NCBI GenBank assembly: GCA_002390745.1
Contig: DGQK01000012.1
Coordinates: 235,895-299,894 of the forward strand
DNA from: Bacteroidetes bacterium UBA4416
Lineage (GTDB): Bacteria; Bacteroidota; Bacteroidia; B-17B0; Aurantibacillaceae
Reading direction: 5' to 3'
DNA length: 64,000 nt
Part shown: positions 7,141 through 15,055 of the stretch, in pieces
Layout: each line of letters starts with the position of its first letter
Numbering within the stretch: position 1 is the stretch's first letter
Made by a program: the position numbers and the translations under genes
The notes under the pieces: model-generated
Seen by the model: only the letters and a program-made list of their open reading frames with translations
Database searches by the model: none
Told to the model about the DNA's origin: nothing

Positions 7141-8427
7141 ATGAGCAACAAGGTTATCGAAATTTCAAATTTAGGGAAGCAATACCGGCTCGGTCAGGTT
7201 GGCACCACCACATTGTCTGATGATTTTAAGCGCTGGTGGTATGCTTTTCGTGGTAAAGAAGATCCCTTCCTGATTATTGGTGATACCAACGACCGGACAA
7301 AGAAAGGGAGCTCGGACTACGTCTGGGCTTTGAAGGATATTAATTTTTCAGTCAATAAAGGAGAGGTCATTGGTATTATTGGAAAGAACGGCGCCGGAAA
7401 ATCAACTCTGTTGAAGATCCTTTCGCGCACCACGGCACCCACCATGGGCGAGTACAAAATCAAAGGGCGCATCGCCAGCCTCCTGGAAGTAGGAACAGGC
7501 TTTCACCCGGATTTGACGGGACGTGAAAATGTTTTTCTGAATGGTGCCATTTTAGGGATGACAAAAGCAGAGATCAGGAACAAGTTTGATGAGATTGTTG
7601 ATTTCAGTGGCGTAGAGCGCTACATCGACACACCGGTAAAACGCTACTCATCCGGCATGTATGTGCGTCTGGCTTTTGCAGTAGCGGCTCACCTTGAGCC
7701 GGAAATCCTTATTGTTGACGAAGTATTGGCGGTGGGCGATGCTGAATTTCAGAAAAAATGCTTAGGGAAGATGAAAGATGTGAGCGGAAACGGTCGTACA
7801 GTGCTGTTTGTAAGCCACAATATGAGCGCTGTGAATAGCCTCTGTACCCGATGCGTATATCTGAAAAACGGCACAGTGTATTCCATAGGCGATACGGCTA
7901 AAATTGTGGAAACCTATCTTTCCAACGAAAGCAATGCCGAATCCTGTAAAGTATGGGACCCTTCGGTAGCTCCCGGAGATTCCGTTGCAAGGATTATATC
8001 GGCAAGGGTTACCGATGATAAAGGCCTAACAATCGATCATATGCTGAGAGACCAGAAAGTAGGGATTGAATTTGAGTATGAAGTATTGCAGGAGGGGCAT
8101 TGGCCTATTCCTAATCTCCATGTATTCAACGGCAGCGAAGAGTATGCCTTTGTGAGTGTCGAAAATGAGCTGGAGTATTTGTCTAAAAAAGGAAAGTATA
8201 GGTCTGTTGTATGGATTCCTGCTGATTTGCTAAATGACGGACGTTATGTTTTTGGCCTGGCGCTTACAACGATGAAGCCGAATGTGAACGTTCATTTTTA
8301 TGCCGAAAATGTCTTGCAGGTAGAAGTGATAGAAGATATCAGCAAAAGGAATACAAGTTATAATCAAAGATTACCGGGGGTTGTAAGGCCTCAGTTGAAC
8401 TGGGAAACAACCTTATTGTCTGATTAA
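7141..8427 (+). CDS. wzt: Polysaccharide ABC exporter, ATPase with C-terminal glycan-recognition domain (Wzt type)
   Basis: A 428-residue ATPase. Walker A is GIIGKNGAGKST, the signature is YSSGMYVRLAFA and Walker B is ILIVDEVLAVGD, followed by the switch His in LFVSHNM. Beyond about residue 265 lies an extra beta-rich domain of about 160 residues, like the Wzt C-terminal domain that recognises the modified non-reducing end of the chain before export. A gene for terminal modification would be expected; the CmcI-like O-methyltransferase in this operon is one candidate. Confidence 0.93.
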   Translation: MSNKVIEISNLGKQYRLGQVGTTTLSDDFKRWWYAFRGKEDPFLIIGDTNDRTKKGSSDYVWALKDINFSVNKGEVIGIIGKNGAGKSTLLKILSRTTAPTMGEYKIKGRIASLLEVGTGFHPDLTGRENVFLNGAILGMTKAEIRNKFDEIVDFSGVERYIDTPVKRYSSGMYVRLAFAVAAHLEPEILIVDEVLAVGDAEFQKKCLGKMKDVSGNGRTVLFVSHNMSAVNSLCTRCVYLKNGTVYSIGDTAKIVETYLSNESNAESCKVWDPSVAPGDSVARIISARVTDDKGLTIDHMLRDQKVGIEFEYEVLQEGHWPIPNLHVFNGSEEYAFVSVENELEYLSKKGKYRSVVWIPADLLNDGRYVFGLALTTMKPNVNVHFYAENVLQVEVIEDISKRNTSYNQRLPGVVRPQLNWETTLLSD

Positions 8428-8474
8428 GAAATGTTATCAGGTGAGAGGGATTTAAAAAAGCAAATACACAAAAC

Positions 8475-9251
8475 ATGAAAGTTGTCATTTTTGCAGGCGG
8501 TCTGGGAACACGCTTATCCGAAGAAACAGATCTAAGACCTAAACCTATGGTAGAGATTGGGGGTAAGCCAATCCTTTGGCATATCATGAAGATATACAGC
8601 CATTATGGCTTTAATGATTTTATCATATGTCTGGGCTATAAGGGCTATTACATTAAGGAATATTTTATGCATTATTTCATGCATAATTCCGACATGACCA
8701 TTGAGTTGGCCAATAATAAAATAGATGTGCATTATACCAATTCGGAATCGTTTAAGGTGACGTTGGTGGATACAGGCCTGGAAACGAAGACAGCCGGCCG
8801 CTTGAAGCGTATTCAGCAGTATGTGGGCAATGAAGATTTTTTGTTAACATACGGCGACGGCGTAGCAGACATTGATATTGAAAAGCTGATTGGCTTTCAC
8901 AAATCGCATGGAAAAATAGCGACTGTAACAGCCGTTCAGCCAGAAGCGCGCTTTGGGGGCATGGATCTGGATAAAGCGGACAATGTGCTTAGCTTCCGGG
9001 AAAAGCCTAAAGGCGACGGCAAATGGATTAATGCAGGTTTCTTTGTTTTGAATCCAAGGGTGTTTGCGTTTTTGCCAGAAAATTCCGACTTCGTAATGTG
9101 GGAAGATGAGCCGATGGAAAAGCTGACAAAACATGGCGAGCTGGTTGCGTACAAACACCATGGGTTCTGGAAGTGCATGGATGCCCTGAGAGATAAGATT
9201 GAGCTCGAGGAGCTATGGAAGGCAAGTACGGCCAAATGGAAAATCTGGTAG
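8475..9251 (+). CDS. rfbF: Glucose-1-phosphate cytidylyltransferase
   Basis: A 258-residue nucleotidyltransferase that makes CDP-glucose from CTP and glucose-1-phosphate. The N-terminus MKVVIFAGGLGTRLSEET and the PKPMVEIGGKPILWHIMK motif are typical of RfbF. YGDGVAD provides the metal-binding Asp and WINAGFFVLNP lies in the sugar site. The length equals that of known RfbF proteins. The next gene, 3 bases downstream, is the matching CDP-glucose dehydratase, so this opens a CDP-deoxysugar branch. Confidence 0.95.
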   Translation: MKVVIFAGGLGTRLSEETDLRPKPMVEIGGKPILWHIMKIYSHYGFNDFIICLGYKGYYIKEYFMHYFMHNSDMTIELANNKIDVHYTNSESFKVTLVDTGLETKTAGRLKRIQQYVGNEDFLLTYGDGVADIDIEKLIGFHKSHGKIATVTAVQPEARFGGMDLDKADNVLSFREKPKGDGKWINAGFFVLNPRVFAFLPENSDFVMWEDEPMEKLTKHGELVAYKHHGFWKCMDALRDKIELEELWKASTAKWKIW

Positions 9252-9254
9252 GAG

Positions 9255-10328
9255 ATGAGCGGACTGAATTTATATAAAGGGAAAAAGGTGTTGCTTACCG
9301 GTCATACAGGCTTTAAGGGAACCTGGCTGTTGGCGCTGTTGCACCATTTAGGCGCACGCGTAAAAGGCTATGCCTTGGAGCCGGAACAGGAGAATGCCAT
9401 ATTCAATACCATCCGGGCAGAAGATTTTTGTGAGGAAAATGTTATTCATGATATCAGGGATCGATATTTACTCGAAAAAGAAGTGTTGGCCTTTGAACCC
9501 GATTATATTTTTCATCTGGCAGCGCAACCCCTGGTACGTCTGTCATATGCCATTCCTTCGGAAACTTTTGATGTAAATGTGCAGGGAACAGCCTATCTCC
9601 TCGATGCCGTAAGGTTATTAAGGAATAAATGCCAGGTGGTGGTGGTTACCACCGATAAGGTTTATAAGAATAAAGAAACCAGCCTTGCCTATAAAGAAAC
9701 AGATGCGTTAGGCGGCTACGACCCTTACAGCACGAGCAAAGCCTGTGCTGAATTGCTTGTAGAATCCTACCGGAGCTCTTTTTTTAACAGGGACAGGTAC
9801 CATGAACATCAGAAATCTGTTGTTACCGCGCGCGCAGGTAATGTGATTGGCGGCGGTGATTTTTCCAAAGACCGGATTATCCCGGATCTCATCAGGGCTT
9901 TCGAAAGCGATCAAACACTTAACATCAGACATCCGCAGGCCATAAGACCCTGGCAACATGTCATAGAGCCGCTTGTGGGCTATCTGAAATTAGGTTTAAG
10001 CATGGAGGCTGACTATGAGCAGGTACATGATGCTTATAATTTCGGGCCAAAGCAGAATGATCATTTAAGTGTTGCGGAATTGATTAAGATTGCGACGGAT
10101 GTATTTGGAAAAGGCAGTTATGAAGTCCTCAAAACCGACGACCTGCATGAAGCCGGAATTTTAAAACTGAATATTGATCTGGCGCAGTCTCACCTGGGTT
10201 GGAAACCACAATATAATGCTGGCGAAGCGATACGAAAAACAATAGAATGGTATACGGACCGTGGTGATAAAAGAACGGTGACGCAACACCAGATCGCTGA
10301 TTATTTAGAACAGATTGATGCAATTTAG
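9255..10328 (+). CDS. rfbG: CDP-glucose 4,6-dehydratase
   Basis: A 357-residue extended SDR enzyme producing CDP-4-keto-6-deoxyglucose. The NAD loop reads LLTGHTGFKGTWL, the catalytic TTDKVYKN and Tyr-Lys pair YDPYSTSK follow, and RPWQHVIEPL is a family hallmark. It starts 3 bases after rfbF and overlaps the epimerase gene by 11 bases. The absence of RfbH-type 3-dehydrase in the operon means the 3-OH is probably kept and further modified rather than removed. Confidence 0.95.
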   Translation: MSGLNLYKGKKVLLTGHTGFKGTWLLALLHHLGARVKGYALEPEQENAIFNTIRAEDFCEENVIHDIRDRYLLEKEVLAFEPDYIFHLAAQPLVRLSYAIPSETFDVNVQGTAYLLDAVRLLRNKCQVVVVTTDKVYKNKETSLAYKETDALGGYDPYSTSKACAELLVESYRSSFFNRDRYHEHQKSVVTARAGNVIGGGDFSKDRIIPDLIRAFESDQTLNIRHPQAIRPWQHVIEPLVGYLKLGLSMEADYEQVHDAYNFGPKQNDHLSVAELIKIATDVFGKGSYEVLKTDDLHEAGILKLNIDLAQSHLGWKPQYNAGEAIRKTIEWYTDRGDKRTVTQHQIADYLEQIDAI

Positions 10329-10872
10329 CGAAACAAGAATAGGTGGTTGTTACCTGGTTAGTCCGGAGCCGCTTTCCGACGAGCGGGGATGGTTTGCGAG
10401 GGTATTTTGCAACGAGGAGTTTAAGCATGAAATTGGGAAAGATTTGCAGTTTGTGCAAATCAATCATTCCTTCAATTCAAAGAAAGGAACTTTCAGGGGA
10501 ATGCACTTTCAGAATGCGCCCTACTGCGAGGATAAACTGATCCGTTGTATTTCAGGGAGCTTGATGGATTTTGTACTGGACCTGAGAAAAGGCTCTCCCA
10601 CTTTCATGAAATGGATAGCAGTGGAATTGAGTGCCAAAAACCGGCAACTGATTTTTTTACCGAAAGGTACAGCACATGGCTTCCAGACCCTGGAAGATCA
10701 TACAGAATTAATTTACCATCATACCGCCGTCTATCACAAAGAAGCCGACCGCGGCATTCTCTACAATGATCCGCAGGTGAACATCCAATTGCCCTTGCCG
10801 GTCTCGATGATGTCGGAAAAAGATCGGAGTTACGAAGTATTAGACACTAATTTTAATGGCATAGAACTATGA
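10318..10872 (+). CDS. rfbC: RmlC-like 4-keto-6-deoxysugar 3,5- (or 3-) epimerase
   Basis: A 184-residue cupin of the dTDP-4-dehydrorhamnose 3,5-epimerase family. GTFRGMHFQ holds the catalytic His, and FLPKGTAHGFQTLED is the second strand motif. The ATG at 10318 is chosen over a TTG 3 bases earlier. Because it is embedded between CDP-sugar genes and a C-methyltransferase, the substrate is more likely CDP-4-keto-6-deoxyglucose or its C-methyl derivative than a dTDP sugar. The specificity (one or two carbons) cannot be read from the sequence. Confidence 0.88.
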   Translation: MQFSETRIGGCYLVSPEPLSDERGWFARVFCNEEFKHEIGKDLQFVQINHSFNSKKGTFRGMHFQNAPYCEDKLIRCISGSLMDFVLDLRKGSPTFMKWIAVELSAKNRQLIFLPKGTAHGFQTLEDHTELIYHHTAVYHKEADRGILYNDPQVNIQLPLPVSMMSEKDRSYEVLDTNFNGIEL

Positions 10873-12095
10873 ATTGTAGGCATTGCAAAAACGAATTACA
10901 CCATGTGTTCATTGATTTGGGAAACTCACCTCCCTCCAATGCATATTTATCAGCAGAGCAATTGAATGAATCGGAGCACTATTATCCTCTCAAAATTTTT
11001 GTTTGCGAAGCCTGTTTTTTAGTGCAGGTCGATGAATACAAAAAGGCTACAGAGATTTTTGACAGCCAGTATGCGTATTTTTCATCAACCTCCAAAAGCT
11101 GGCTGGATCATTCTAGGCGCTACACGGAAAAGATGATGTCCGAATTCGGGATCAACCAGCAATCGCTGGTGATCGAAATCGCCTCAAATGACGGCTATCT
11201 CCTACAGTATTTCAAGCAGGCAGGAGTTCCGGTTTTAGGGATCGAGCCAACCGCCTCCACAGCGAAAGTCGCTAGGGAAAAAGGCATCACCACCAAAGAA
11301 GTATTTTTCGGAGAGCAAACCGCATTGGACCTGGTAAAAGCCGGTGAGCAGGCGGAGCTCATCCTCGGGAATAACGTGCTCGCACATGTGCCTGACATCA
11401 ACGATTTTGTAAAAGGCTTAAAAATAGCCCTTAAGCCCAATGGCATTGTGACCATGGAGTTTCCGCATGTGCTGATGCTGATCGATAACAACCAGTTTGA
11501 TACCATTTACCACGAGCATTTTTCCTATCTGTCCTTCAGTACCGTAAAGACTATTTTTGAAAAGGCAGGCCTGGAGATGTTTCACGTAGAAGAAATTCCG
11601 ACACATGGGGGCTCTCTGAGGATCTTTGCGAAGCATGCAGGCTATGAAGGTTTAGAGCTGCGAAGCACAGTGCAGCAATTGCTGAAAAAAGAGCATGAGG
11701 CAGGCATTACAAAACTGGAAACCTACAACGGGTTTGATGAAAAAGTAGCAAAGGTAAAGCTCGACTTCCTCAGCTTTTTAATCCAAGCGAAGAAAGACCG
11801 GAAAACAGTTGCTGCATACGGCGCAGCTGCCAAAGGCAATACGCTGCTTAACTTTTGCGGCGTCAAAAACGATTACATCGAGTTTGTAGTAGACTTGGCC
11901 GCCAGCAAGCAGGGAAAATTTCTGCCCGGAAGCCATATTCCCGTTGTGGATGAAGCGCATCTGAAAAACAGAAAGCCTGATTACATCATTATCTTTCCAT
12001 GGAACATCAAGGAGGAAATTTACAAACAACTTGCTTATATCCACGAATGGGGCGGCAGTTTTGTAACGGCAATTCCTGCTTTGGAGATTAAATAG
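10869..12095 (+). CDS. Sugar C-methyltransferase (TylCIII/NovU-like)
   Basis: A 408-residue SAM-dependent enzyme with the three-part layout of deoxysugar C-3 methyltransferases. An N-terminal zinc-binding region carries two CxxC pairs (CRHCKN near residue 3, CEACF near 47). A Rossmann SAM domain follows (VIEIASNDGYLLQYF). The C-terminal domain has the catalytic-region motif TIYHEHFSYLS and AAYGAAAKGNTLLN. It adds a methyl group to a carbon of a 4-keto sugar, here presumably the CDP-4-keto-6-deoxy intermediate made by the two genes upstream. Overlaps of 4 bases upstream and 1 base downstream indicate coupling. Confidence 0.9.
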   Translation: MNCRHCKNELHHVFIDLGNSPPSNAYLSAEQLNESEHYYPLKIFVCEACFLVQVDEYKKATEIFDSQYAYFSSTSKSWLDHSRRYTEKMMSEFGINQQSLVIEIASNDGYLLQYFKQAGVPVLGIEPTASTAKVAREKGITTKEVFFGEQTALDLVKAGEQAELILGNNVLAHVPDINDFVKGLKIALKPNGIVTMEFPHVLMLIDNNQFDTIYHEHFSYLSFSTVKTIFEKAGLEMFHVEEIPTHGGSLRIFAKHAGYEGLELRSTVQQLLKKEHEAGITKLETYNGFDEKVAKVKLDFLSFLIQAKKDRKTVAAYGAAAKGNTLLNFCGVKNDYIEFVVDLAASKQGKFLPGSHIPVVDEAHLKNRKPDYIIIFPWNIKEEIYKQLAYIHEWGGSFVTAIPALEIK

Positions 12096-12586
12096 TGGCA
12101 AATTTTTTTCACGCATCTTCCAAAATTAGCGCCCTGTCGTCGATTGAGGTTTCAAACAGAGGAACCAATACGGTGATTGGTGCTCATTCGGTGATAGATG
12201 ACTTTGTGAAAATAAAGCACGTGGGAGGATCCGGACATATCGAGATTGGTGAGCATGTGTATCTTAATTCGGGCTGCGTGTTGTATTCGGGTAACGGTAT
12301 CTTAATTGGAAGCAATGTATTGATCGGACCAAACTGCAATCTGGTTCCAGCCAATCACGAATTCTCCAATACATCTATTCCAATCCGTTTGCAGGGATTC
12401 CAAGCTTCGAGGGGCGGGATTACGATTGAGGATGACGTCTGGATAGGGGCCAACGTGACTGTCCTCGATGGGGCCACAATCAGAAAAGGCTGTGTGATTG
12501 CAGCAGGATCCGTTGTTACCGGCGATACGGAGCCGTACGCTGTTTATGCAGGAACGCCGGCGAAAAAAATAAAATCGCGTAAATGA
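12095..12586 (+). CDS. Left-handed beta-helix acyltransferase (WbbJ/maltose O-acetyltransferase-like)
   Basis: A 163-residue hexapeptide-repeat protein. Repeated [LIV]G-x4 units run through residues 20-150 (for example GILIGSNVLIGPNC and ITIEDDVWIGANVTVLDGA). The catalytic His is in VPANHEF and the C-terminus has YAVYAGTPAKKIK. It probably O-acetylates a sugar of the exported glycan with acetyl-CoA. It starts with GTG one base into the C-methyltransferase stop and overlaps the next gene by 4 bases. Confidence 0.88.
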   Translation: MANFFHASSKISALSSIEVSNRGTNTVIGAHSVIDDFVKIKHVGGSGHIEIGEHVYLNSGCVLYSGNGILIGSNVLIGPNCNLVPANHEFSNTSIPIRLQGFQASRGGITIEDDVWIGANVTVLDGATIRKGCVIAAGSVVTGDTEPYAVYAGTPAKKIKSRK

Positions 12587-13395
12587 AATTCACCGTTTTA
12601 GGAGCGACAGGTTTTATAGGCTCACATTTTAAGCACTTTATAGAGCAAAAAGGCATTGATGTATTTACTCCAGAAAAGCACTACCAGTTTCACAAAGGAG
12701 AGGATTTAGGACACGTTGTCTATGCGATCGGGTTAACTGCTGATTTCAGAAGCAGGCCTCTTGAAACGGTTCATGCGCATGTAACGAAACTGTTGGAAGT
12801 ATTGGAAAACGCACAATTCGAATCTTTTCTGTACCTATCTTCAACGCGTGTATATAGCGGAGTTTCTGAAGCCCGGGAAACAAGCACTTTAGCCGTAAAT
12901 CCGCTCATGATGAGCGATCTTTACAATTTGTCTAAGCTGATGGGAGAGTCTGTCTGCCTGGCAATGGATAACAAAAACATCAGGGTAGCCAGGCTGTCTA
13001 ACGTCATCGGAAATGATTTCAGTTCCGATAATTTCTTATTCTCTGTCATCAAGGAAGCAGTAGGTCATGGGCGGATGAAATTGAACTCTCAGCTTAACGC
13101 CTCTAAAAATTATATTCTGATAGAAGACCTTCTTGAGCTGATGTATACTGTAATCCTGGGTGGCCGCGAAAGAATCTATAACCTGGCAAGTAATTCTTCT
13201 ACCAGCAACCAGGACCTGATCGGGGAAATGAAAAAATGGATAGAGTTCGACTTTGTGCAGGGAGAGGTCAAGGAGAATCTGAAATTTCCCGACATTGATA
13301 CTGATAGAATAAAAACAGAATTTGGCTATAAAAGCCGTGATGTATTAAATCATATCCAGAGTTTAATAAAACAATATAAAAAACAGATAACATGA
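12583..13395 (+). CDS. NAD-dependent epimerase/dehydratase family sugar reductase
   Basis: A 270-residue extended SDR. The cofactor loop is LGATGFIGSHF, the substrate-site Ser is in YLSSTRVYSG and the catalytic pair is YNLSK. It is short for an epimerase, in the range of 4-ketoreductases. Following the RfbF-RfbG-epimerase-C-methyltransferase set, it most likely reduces the C-4 ketone to finish a CDP-C-methyl-6-deoxyhexose. That step is inferred; the family call is direct. Confidence 0.82.
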   Translation: MKFTVLGATGFIGSHFKHFIEQKGIDVFTPEKHYQFHKGEDLGHVVYAIGLTADFRSRPLETVHAHVTKLLEVLENAQFESFLYLSSTRVYSGVSEARETSTLAVNPLMMSDLYNLSKLMGESVCLAMDNKNIRVARLSNVIGNDFSSDNFLFSVIKEAVGHGRMKLNSQLNASKNYILIEDLLELMYTVILGGRERIYNLASNSSTSNQDLIGEMKKWIEFDFVQGEVKENLKFPDIDTDRIKTEFGYKSRDVLNHIQSLIKQYKKQIT

Positions 13396-14144
13396 TTCAA
13401 ATTGACGAAGCGAATAACCTTGTAATAAAGGATGGAAAGCGATACGATATAGGAAGTCCGGAAGCCTTTAAAATTATTTCTGATGTTTGGATCAGGAGTG
13501 GCTGGGATACTAAATATGTCTATTCCTTCGCATGGATGGGGCGCCCGGTGATTCAGCTGCCTGAAGACATGATCAGGATCCAGGAAGTGATTTTTGACAT
13601 TAAGCCGGATGTAATTATTGAAACAGGCATCGCCCACGGAGGTTCCCTGATATTTTATGCCTCGCTCTGTAAAGCCATAGAAAAAGGGAAAATTGTGGGC
13701 GTGGATATTGAGATCCGACCGCATAACCGTGAGGCCATTGAGTCTCATTTTCTAAGCCCTTATATCAGCATGATAGAAGGGAGTTCCATTGATGCCGATA
13801 TCGTAAGCCAGGTTGGCAAACATGTGAAAGAAAACGATACGGTGCTTGTGTTGTTAGACTCTAATCACAGTTATGAGCATGTTCTGAACGAGCTCAAGAT
13901 GTATTCCAATTTTGTAAGTATTGGTTCGTATATAGTTGCAACAGATGGTATTATGGAATACGTTGTAGGAGCACCAAGATCCGCCCCGGATTGGGCTACA
14001 AACAATCCTAAGAAAGCCGCGGAAGATTTCGTTCAGGAGAATCCTGATTTCATTATTGTAGAGCCGAAGTTCCCATTTAATGAAGGGCAGATCAGCGAAC
14101 GTGTGACTTATTGGCCGAGCGCTTATATCAAACGGATTAAATAA
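13392..14144 (+). CDS. CmcI-like (cephalosporin hydroxylase family) methyltransferase
   Basis: A 250-residue Rossmann-fold protein. Family motifs seen are WMGRPVIQLPEDMIRIQE, the SAM-site VIIETGIAHGGS, and LVLLDSNHSYEHV with the metal-binding Asp and His. Known relatives include rhamnosyl O-methyltransferases that cap or decorate glycans, despite the hydroxylase name. It may O-methylate the glycan, possibly at the chain end that the Wzt C-terminal domain recognises. It overlaps the genes on both sides by 4 and 1 bases. Confidence 0.82.
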   Translation: MIQIDEANNLVIKDGKRYDIGSPEAFKIISDVWIRSGWDTKYVYSFAWMGRPVIQLPEDMIRIQEVIFDIKPDVIIETGIAHGGSLIFYASLCKAIEKGKIVGVDIEIRPHNREAIESHFLSPYISMIEGSSIDADIVSQVGKHVKENDTVLVLLDSNHSYEHVLNELKMYSNFVSIGSYIVATDGIMEYVVGAPRSAPDWATNNPKKAAEDFVQENPDFIIVEPKFPFNEGQISERVTYWPSAYIKRIK

Positions 14145-15046
14145 TGAACCGGCCCATTGTTACTATAGGTATTCCCTTATACAATGAAGCTTTATTTATA
14201 AGAAGCACGTTGCTATCGGCATTAAATCAGAGCTATCCCAATATTGAGATTCTGATTTCCGATAATGGCTCAACAGACAAGTCATTGTCTGTTATTGAAG
14301 ACCTGATCGCCTCAAATTCTAAGATCAGGGTATTTCGTCATCCAAAAAATTTAGGACCTTTTTTTAATTTTAATTTTCTGCTCGTGTCGGGCCATGCGGA
14401 TTATTTCATGTGGCTTGGCGGGCACGATCAGCTGTCGGGCAATTATATAGAGCAGGCCATGAAAGTGTTTGAGGACAAGCCGGATGCTATAGCGGTATAT
14501 CCTTTCCAAGGTACTATTGTTCAGGATAAGCTAATTGACTCATTTGAACAGGATGATTTCGATGTGACAGACGGCTCACAGTCAGAGCAGTTTCTGAAAA
14601 TTATCAGGAATTGCAATTTTGGAGCTGCTACACATGGATTATATAAGCGTGATGTATTGAGGAAATCTTTTCTGGATATTAACGGCGGAGATCTGAATTT
14701 GTTTCTTAAAGCCGCTTCCTTCGGAAAATTCTATGCCTGTTCGTCTATCATATACTATCTCAGAGATCTGGGAAGAAAGGAAACAGACGAACAGATGAAC
14801 ACCAGATACCTTAGTTACGGTTTTCGGCCCAATTGGAGAGAGATTCACAGCATGTACCCTTTTCAGATTATTTCAGAACTTAGGTCGTTAACATTTCATG
14901 AAAAATTGGATTTGTTAGGGAAAGCTCGTTTGGAAATGTACCGCTTTAAGGCCAGTTCTTGGAGGAACATCGTTTTTTATCACTTAAGGAATTTTAAATG
15001 GAAAACTTCTTTTCTGGCTTTGATGTGCAAGCTTAAAGGAATATAG
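14144..15046 (+). CDS. Family 2 glycosyltransferase
   Basis: A 300-residue GT-A enzyme. It opens VTIGIPLYNEALFIRSTL. The nucleotide-sugar motifs are ISDNGSTD near residue 45 and MWLGGHDQLSG near 90, in place of the usual DDD/DxD. A C-terminal hydrophobic patch may touch the membrane. It would add one sugar to the lipid-linked chain on the cytoplasmic face. The donor and acceptor cannot be deduced. Confidence 0.88.
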   Translation: MNRPIVTIGIPLYNEALFIRSTLLSALNQSYPNIEILISDNGSTDKSLSVIEDLIASNSKIRVFRHPKNLGPFFNFNFLLVSGHADYFMWLGGHDQLSGNYIEQAMKVFEDKPDAIAVYPFQGTIVQDKLIDSFEQDDFDVTDGSQSEQFLKIIRNCNFGAATHGLYKRDVLRKSFLDINGGDLNLFLKAASFGKFYACSSIIYYLRDLGRKETDEQMNTRYLSYGFRPNWREIHSMYPFQIISELRSLTFHEKLDLLGKARLEMYRFKASSWRNIVFYHLRNFKWKTSFLALMCKLKGI

Positions 15047-15055
15047 TAAAAATAC

